Below are positions 59,517 to 64,000 of a stretch of DNA of 64,000 bases, piece after piece. Under the pieces are notes generated by a model. The model ran no database searches. It was not told the DNA's origin and saw only the letters and a program-made list of their open reading frames with translations. Each line of letters starts with the position of its first letter. Position 1 is the stretch's first letter. A program made the position numbers and the translations under genes. The stretch is from Longimicrobium sp. (GTDB lineage: Bacteria > Gemmatimonadota > Gemmatimonadetes > Longimicrobiales > Longimicrobiaceae), in contig NZ_DASVSF010000011.1 of NCBI RefSeq assembly GCF_036388275.1, positions 1-64,000 on the forward strand, read 5' to 3'.

Positions 59517-60746
59517 GTGCTGCGTACGAAGATCAACTGCATCGCCATCGCGCTCCTCATCGCGTCCTCCGCGCAGGCGCAGCGCGGCGCCGTGTACTAC
59601 CCCGGCCCGGGCGACGACTGGCAGCGGCGCACGCCTCAGCAGGTGGGGATGGACGCGGCGCTCCTCGACTCGGCCGTGGCGTTCGCGCGGGCCAACGAGA
59701 GCACCGCGCCGCGCGATCTGGAACTGGCGCACCACCAGACGTTCGGGCGCGAGCCGTTCGGTGAGCCCGTGGGCCCGTTCGCCGACCGCGGCGACCCGAC
59801 GGGCATCATCATCAAGAACGGCTACATCGTCGCCGAGTGGGGCGATCCCCGGCGCGTGGACATGACGTTCAGCGTCACCAAGAGCTTCGTCTCCACCGTC
59901 GTCGGCCTAGCGGTGGACCGCGGGATGATCCGCTCGGTGAACGATCCCGTGGACCCGTACATGGCGCCCGTGTTCGTCATCCCGCCCGAGGGCGGCAACC
60001 GCCACGCCGGCGGCCTGGGCGAGGGCCGGGCGATGCGGCTGTTCGACACCGAGCGCGAGCGGCGCATCACCTGGGACCACCTGCTGCGCCAGGTGAGCGA
60101 CTGGGAGGGCACGCTGTGGGGCAAGCCCGATTGGGCCGACCGCCCGCTGCAGAACCCGCAGGAGTGGCTGACCCGGCCCCGGAACGAGCCCGGCGCGGCG
60201 TACGAGTACAACGACGTGCGCGTGAACCTGCTGGCGCTCGCCGCCCTCAACGTGTGGCGCCGCCCGTTGCCGCAGGTGCTGCGCGAGCAGGTGATGGACC
60301 CCATCGGCGCGTCCAGCACCTGGCGGTGGACGGGCTACGACAACTCGTGGGTGCTGATGGACGGGCAGGCCGTGCAGTCCGTCAGCGGGGGCGGGCACTG
60401 GGGAGGCGGGATGTTCATCGACGCCCGCGACATGGCCCGCTTCGGCTACCTGACGCTGCGCCGCGGCCGGTGGGGCGACCGGCGGATCCTGTCGGAAGAG
60501 TGGGTGAGGATGGCGACGACGCCCACGCCCGCACAGCCCACGTACGGCTTCATGAACTGGTTCGTGAACACCGACCGCAAGTATCTTCCCAGCGCGCCCG
60601 CCACCGCGTTCGCGCACGTGGGCAACGGAACGAACGTCATCTACGTCGATCCCGACAACGACCTGGTCGTGGTCGCCCGGTGGATCGCCAACAACGCCGT
60701 GGACGGCTTGGTGCAGCGGGTGATCGCCGCCACCAGCCGCCGCTGA
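59517..60746 (+). CDS. Exported beta-lactamase-fold serine hydrolase
   Basis: A 409-residue class C-type serine hydrolase. The signal peptide is RTKINCIAIALLIASSAQAQ. Catalytic motifs are SVTKSF near 116 (S-x-x-K), YEYNDVRVN near 230 (Y-x-N) and AHVGNGTN near 366 (H-x-G in place of K-T-G), so it is more likely an esterase or D-amino acid peptidase than a resistance beta-lactamase. The GTG at 59517 was preferred because AGGAA lies six bases upstream; a GTG at 59484 is the alternative. Confidence 0.88.
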   Translation: MLRTKINCIAIALLIASSAQAQRGAVYYPGPGDDWQRRTPQQVGMDAALLDSAVAFARANESTAPRDLELAHHQTFGREPFGEPVGPFADRGDPTGIIIKNGYIVAEWGDPRRVDMTFSVTKSFVSTVVGLAVDRGMIRSVNDPVDPYMAPVFVIPPEGGNRHAGGLGEGRAMRLFDTERERRITWDHLLRQVSDWEGTLWGKPDWADRPLQNPQEWLTRPRNEPGAAYEYNDVRVNLLALAALNVWRRPLPQVLREQVMDPIGASSTWRWTGYDNSWVLMDGQAVQSVSGGGHWGGGMFIDARDMARFGYLTLRRGRWGDRRILSEEWVRMATTPTPAQPTYGFMNWFVNTDRKYLPSAPATAFAHVGNGTNVIYVDPDNDLVVVARWIANNAVDGLVQRVIAATSRR

Positions 60747-60762
60747 ACGAGAGGGAAGACCC

Positions 60763-61170
60763 GTGATTTCGACGCTGGAGATCGAGGTGCGCTCCACCGA
60801 GCTGGACGCGCTGGGGCACGTGAACAACGCCAAGTACCTGGAATACCTGGAGTGGGGCCGCTTCGAGTGGGTGAAGGAGAACGGGATTCCCCTGGATTTC
60901 TTCGGGTCGTCGCGGCTGAGCACCGTGCTGGTGAACACCAACGTCAACTATCGGCGCGAGGCCCGGCTGGGCGACAAGCTGCGCATCCGAAGCTGGCTGG
61001 CGGAGATGGGCCGCAGCAGCTTTCGCGTGGGCCAGGAGATCGTCAACCACCGCGACGAGCGCGTGGCGGACGCCATGATCACGTCGGTGATGTACGACAC
61101 CCACACGCGCACTAGCGTCTACATCCCCGACGACCTGCGGGCGAAGCTGGAGCCGCTGGTGCGGCCCTGA
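60763..61170 (+). CDS. Acyl-CoA thioesterase (4HBT hot-dog fold)
   Basis: A 135-residue thioesterase with the 4HBT signature TELDALGHVNNAKYLEYLEW near 12-31, whose Asp is the catalytic residue of this class, and a closing strand VADAMITSVMYDTHT. GAGAGGGAAG precedes the GTG start. It follows the serine hydrolase by 16 bases and probably shares its transcript. Confidence 0.9.
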   Translation: MISTLEIEVRSTELDALGHVNNAKYLEYLEWGRFEWVKENGIPLDFFGSSRLSTVLVNTNVNYRREARLGDKLRIRSWLAEMGRSSFRVGQEIVNHRDERVADAMITSVMYDTHTRTSVYIPDDLRAKLEPLVRP

Positions 61171-61174
61171 ACAG

Positions 61175-61206
61175 AACCGGCGTGCTCACGGGTGAGCACG
61201 CCGGTT
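61175..61206 (+). terminator. Hairpin after the thioesterase gene
   Basis: Fifteen bases (61175-61189) pair perfectly with 61192-61206 around a tight turn. No T-run follows, so it may be a rho-independent terminator only in part. Confidence 0.5.
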
Positions 61207-61294
61207 GCGGATGGGGTGCGGACACGAACGGAATTTTCCTCGTCACAGACTCAGGACCATGGCCGGATCCGCCCGTCCCTCGCCCAGAGACCCG

Positions 61295-61441
61295 ATGTCG
61301 CCCACGAAGCGCTTCTGGGGGGCAATCTTCATCCTGCTGATCCTCGTGGGGTTCGGCGCCCTGGTCCTGACGCACCTCAAGAAGCGCGAGCCCGGCTCGG
61401 GCATGTTCGGCACGGTCAGCGTAGAGACGCGCTACGGCTGA
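61295..61441 (+). CDS. Small single-pass membrane protein
   Basis: A 48-residue protein: a short basic N-terminus, one hydrophobic helix (FWGAIFILLILVGFGALVLT), KKRE as stop-transfer, and a 15-residue tail. An in-frame ATG at 61259 would add 12 residues. Its 3' end overlaps the convergent DUF433 gene by ten bases. Function unknown. Confidence 0.55.
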   Translation: MSPTKRFWGAIFILLILVGFGALVLTHLKKREPGSGMFGTVSVETRYG

Positions 61442-61914
61442 GGCGGGTACCCACCCGCGCGATCGAACTCCAGGGCCGCGGCTATACCCGCACGGGTGAG
61501 CCGCGGGTGCCCTTCAATCAGTTCTTCGATTGTGCTGCCCGCCCGGAGTTCCTCCAGGATGTGCTCAACCGTGATGCGCGTGCCCGCGATGACCGGTTTT
61601 CCGAACATCACATCGGGATTTGAGACGATCATCGCGGTGTCCGCGATATCCGCCCGTCCTCCATACTGCTGCAGAAGTTCGCCAAAGACGTCCTCGTGGA
61701 GCCGGCCCAAGCCCGTATCCAACTCGGCTTCCGCCGCGAGCAAACCATCGATCAGTTCGGTTCGATGGCGGCCCTCATCGTAATCGGCCCAGTCGACGCG
61801 GCCTAGGCACTCACCGAACACGATCGATTCCATGCCGTCATCCGCGGGCGCGTCCGTGCCAGCAACGACTGCCCGGCCAGTCTTCCCATCCCGAGATACG
61901 CTCCGCTCGTTCAT
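61432..61914 (-). CDS. DUF433-domain protein
   Basis: A 160-residue protein whose last 65 residues are DUF433, a winged-helix-like domain of antitoxin-type proteins: SNPDVMFGKPVIAGTRITVE, then EELRAGSTIEELIEGHPRLT. Most family members are only 70-80 residues; this one has an 80-residue acidic N-terminal extension that looks helical. Upstream on the same strand is a frameshifted small gene, in an arrangement like other DUF433 modules. A PIN or DUF5615 toxin partner is not present. Confidence 0.82.
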   Translation of the reverse strand: MNERSVSRDGKTGRAVVAGTDAPADDGMESIVFGECLGRVDWADYDEGRHRTELIDGLLAAEAELDTGLGRLHEDVFGELLQQYGGRADIADTAMIVSNPDVMFGKPVIAGTRITVEHILEELRAGSTIEELIEGHPRLTRAGIAAALEFDRAGGYPPQP

Positions 61915-61925
61915 CTCCGCCTTTC

Positions 61926-61950
61926 GTCCACAGCGTCCGAGTCAAGCTAC
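61926..61950. repeat. Direct repeat flanking the frameshifted small gene
   Basis: GTCCACAGCGTCCGAGTCAA here recurs as GTCCACAGCGTGCGAGTACA at 62344-62369, both followed by GCTAC, in the same orientation. The two copies bracket the small gene at 61961-62277. Confidence 0.6.
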
Positions 61951-61960
61951 TGGCCGCTGC

Positions 61961-62277
61961 TCACAGTGTTCCCAGCACCCGTGCTGACACTTCCGCCGGT
62001 CCGTACCGAGCAGCGACAATTCGCTCGTACTCGATCCGGTACTCGGCGAGTTCAGTTCCTCCCCGGCAAGATCGCTGGCGAGGTAGAACGGTTCCTCGTG
62101 GAAGATCAGGTCAGCGTCGTATCCTGCCGGAGGCAACTGCTCCAGCGGCGGGTTCTCGATGCTCTCGCGGTATCCCGCAACCCTGAGCACGGCCTCATCC
62201 CGCTCAAAATCATGGAATGCCTGCAAGCAGTCCGTAACGATCGCCCAAAACGCGTGCTTCAGGGGCTCTGTTTGCAT
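61961..62277 (-). pseudogene. Frameshifted small protein upstream of the DUF433 gene
   Basis: The ATG at 62277 opens a helical protein with AFHDFERDEAVLRVAGYRES and DLIFHEEPFYLASDLAGEE. Near 62037-62046 the frame changes: one base short, the next frame gives ELAEYRIEYERIVAARYGPA then EVSARVLGTL and a TGA at 61961. This continuation matches the helix-rich ending expected, whereas the uncorrected frame yields a Ser/Thr- and Cys-rich tail of low quality. A single lost G in 'GAACTGGAACTC' would explain it. Restored length is about 105 residues; function unknown. Confidence 0.7.
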
Positions 62278-62294
62278 CCGGTTACGTAGAACGA

Positions 62295-62329
62295 GACGGC
62301 GGCGTCCCCTGTGTGGGAGCGCCGCCGTC
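62295..62329. terminator. Hairpin downstream of the carboxyltransferase gene
   Basis: GACGGCGGCG (62295-62304) pairs with 62320-62329 and the stem extends inward with one bulged G. It lies 83 bases beyond the carboxyltransferase stop on the minus strand and upstream of the small gene at 62277. No T-run. Confidence 0.45.
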
Positions 62330-62411
62330 GTGCATGCTCAGCCGTCCACAGCGTGCGAGTACAAGCTACCGCGCGCCGCTCCCACCGTCAAGGTTTACAG
62401 TGTAGCCATCG

Positions 62412-63962
62412 TCAGAGCGGGATGTTCGCGTGCTTCTTGGGCGGGTTGCTGTCGCGCTTGTTCTGCAGCATGTCGAGCGCGCTGATCACCCGCGCTCGCG
62501 TTTCGCGCGGATCGATCACGTCGTCCACGTAGCCGCGGGCGGCGGCGGCGAACGGGTTGGCGAAGCGCTCGGCGTAGTCCGCCTGCTTGGCCTCGGCCGC
62601 CTGCGCCGGGTCGTCGGCCGAGGCGATCTCGCGGCGGTACAGGATCTCCACCGCGCCCTTGGCCCCCATCACCGCGATCTCGGCCGTGGGCCAGGCGTAG
62701 TTGATGTCGCCGCGGATGTGCTTGCTGCTCATCACGTCGTACGCCCCGCCGTACGCCTTGCGCGTGATGATGGTGACCTTGGGAACCGTGGCCTCGCAGA
62801 ACGCGAACAGCAGCTTGGCCCCGTGCCGGATGATGCCGCCGTGCTCCTGCGTGACGCCAGGCAGGAACCCGGGCACGTCCTCAAAAGTCAGCAGGGGGAT
62901 GTTGAAGCAGTCGCAGAAGCGGACGAAGCGCGCCGCCTTCACCGACGCGTCGATGTCCAGCACTCCGGCCAGCACCGCGGGCTGATTAGCCACGATGCCC
63001 ACCGAGTGGCCGCCCACGTGCGCGAAGCCCACCAGGATGTTGCCCGCGTAGTCGGCGTGCACCTCGTAGAACTCGCCGTCGTCCACCACGCGGCGGATGA
63101 CGTCGTGCATGTCGTACGGCTTGTTGGGATGGTCGGGAACGATGTCCAGCAGCTCCTCGTCGGCCCGGTCGAACGGGTCGTCCGTGGCCCGCCGCGGCGC
63201 GTCCTCGGCGTTGTTGCGCGGGATGAACTCGAAAAGGTGGCGAATCTTGTGGAGGCATTCCACTTCGCTCTTCACGGCGAAGTGCGCCACGCCCGACTTG
63301 GCCGCGTGCGTGGCCGCGCCACCCAGCTCCTCCATCGTCACGTCTTCGTGCGTCACCGTCTTCACCACGTTGGGCCCGGTGACGAACATGTAGCTGGAGC
63401 CCTGCACCATGTAGATGAAGTCGGTGATCGCCGGGCTGTACACCGCGCCGCCGGCGCAGGGGCCCAGGATGGCCGAAATCTGCGGGATGACGCCCGACGC
63501 CAGGGTGTTGCGCAGGAAGATGTCGGCGTAGCCGCCCAGCGACACGACGCCTTCCTGGATTCGCGCGCCGCCGGAGTCGTTCAAGCCGATGACCGGCGCG
63601 CCATTCTTGAGCGCCAGGTCCATGATCTTGACGATCTTTTCCGCGTGGGCCTCGCTCAGCGAGCCGCCGAAGATCGTGAAGTCCTGCGAGAACACGTAGA
63701 CCAGGCGGCCGTGCACCGTGCCGTAGCCGGTGACCACGCCGTCGCCCAGGTAGCGCTCGTTCTCCAGCCCGAAGCCGGTGGCGCGGTGCACCACGAAGCG
63801 GTCCAGCTCCACGAAGCTGCCCTCGTCCAGCAGCACGTCCAGCCGCTCGCGCGCGGTGAGCTTGCCGCGCTCGTGCTGCGCCTTGATCCGCTTTTCCCCG
63901 CCGCCCAGCTCCGCCTGCCTGCGCAGCTCATCGAGGTGCTCCAGCTTTTCCCGCATCGACAT
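62412..63962 (-). CDS. pccB: Acyl-CoA (propionyl/acetyl) carboxylase carboxyltransferase
   Basis: A 516-residue carboxyltransferase with both crotonase-like halves on one chain, the form used in propionyl- or broad acyl-CoA carboxylases. Signatures: KLTARERLDVLLDEGSF near 30, NDSGGARIQEGVVSLGGYAD near 127, GPCAGGAVYSPAITDF near 168, and GVTQEHGGIIRHGAKLLFAF then ITRKAYGGAYDVMSSKH in the second half. The GGAVYSP and GGAYDVM oxyanion regions are intact. Biotin carboxylase and carrier are at 56113 and 54262 on the same strand, so the enzyme is encoded in two pieces 5 kb apart. Start is an ATG at the right edge of the window. Confidence 0.95.
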   Translation of the reverse strand: MSMREKLEHLDELRRQAELGGGEKRIKAQHERGKLTARERLDVLLDEGSFVELDRFVVHRATGFGLENERYLGDGVVTGYGTVHGRLVYVFSQDFTIFGGSLSEAHAEKIVKIMDLALKNGAPVIGLNDSGGARIQEGVVSLGGYADIFLRNTLASGVIPQISAILGPCAGGAVYSPAITDFIYMVQGSSYMFVTGPNVVKTVTHEDVTMEELGGAATHAAKSGVAHFAVKSEVECLHKIRHLFEFIPRNNAEDAPRRATDDPFDRADEELLDIVPDHPNKPYDMHDVIRRVVDDGEFYEVHADYAGNILVGFAHVGGHSVGIVANQPAVLAGVLDIDASVKAARFVRFCDCFNIPLLTFEDVPGFLPGVTQEHGGIIRHGAKLLFAFCEATVPKVTIITRKAYGGAYDVMSSKHIRGDINYAWPTAEIAVMGAKGAVEILYRREIASADDPAQAAEAKQADYAERFANPFAAAARGYVDDVIDPRETRARVISALDMLQNKRDSNPPKKHANIPL

Positions 63963-64000
63963 CGCGTGCCGCCCGTGCTCTCTCGTGGTAAGGATCCCGG

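Noticed and set aside
61942..62277. A 111-residue protein with a Cys/Ser-rich tail
   Set aside because: The tail is the wrong frame; shifting by one base gives a better continuation ending at 61961.
1..64000. tRNA, rRNA, insertion sequences, prophage genes
   Set aside because: I looked for cloverleaf-like and transposase or phage signatures and saw none; a covariance-model search would settle small RNA genes.

Overview
The window is 64 kb of very GC-rich, densely packed DNA from a Gram-negative bacterium. The evidence for Gram-negative is many lipoprotein signals, an LPS-type heptose phosphatase and exodeoxyribonuclease VII. My best guess is Gemmatimonadota (Longimicrobium-like), from codon use, gene repertoire and the dispersed intergenic repeats. 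That is inference; no rRNA or tRNA gene was seen to confirm it. I saw no insertion sequence, prophage or CRISPR array.

Layout. 0.3-11.8 kb: clpB, a secreted protein, an M14 metallopeptidase, a four-gene overlapping cluster (lipoprotein / small protein / nucleotidyltransferase / TPR protein), then a run of minus-strand envelope and hypothetical genes. These include a cupin and a stray duplicated piece of the NAD kinase gene. 11.8-27.1 kb: a long minus-strand housekeeping block read as rny, ymdB-like phosphodiesterase, folD, xseA, XPB-type helicase, its partner, xseB, polyprenyl synthase, a divergent PAP2-family protein, a tandem secreted pair, dxs and nadK. Many junctions are 4-bp ATGA/GTGA overlaps. 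27.4-35.3 kb: plus-strand genes (MmcQ/YjbR, beta-propeller lipoprotein, membrane endonuclease/exonuclease/phosphatase-fold protein, phosphatidylcholine synthase, DUF72), a polysaccharide deacetylase, and GNAT.

35.5-38.75 kb is the most unusual part. A single 759-aa protein joins an ATP-grasp ligase to a LysA-like PLP decarboxylase. It overlaps a 214-aa protein with a possible Cys-His-Asp hydrolase triad. Convergent to these lies a short minus-strand transcription unit with a near-consensus promoter, a very strong Shine-Dalgarno, two tiny reading frames and an intrinsic terminator.

38.9-54 kb: a histidine kinase without a regulator, a DMT exporter, a membrane-fused spermidine-synthase-like protein, a PAS-GGDEF-EAL protein, GmhB, and a NamZ plus NagZ pair for muropeptide breakdown. 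54.3-64 kb: acyl-CoA carboxylase genes (biotin carrier, biotin carboxylase, and further away the carboxyltransferase) surrounding a less GC-rich accessory patch. That patch holds VapBC, a DUF433 gene and two modules, each with a gene that reads through only if one missing base is restored.

Intergenic DNA carries at least seven repeat families. Two of them have run into coding sequence: the DUF72 C-terminus and the linker of the spermidine-synthase-like protein.
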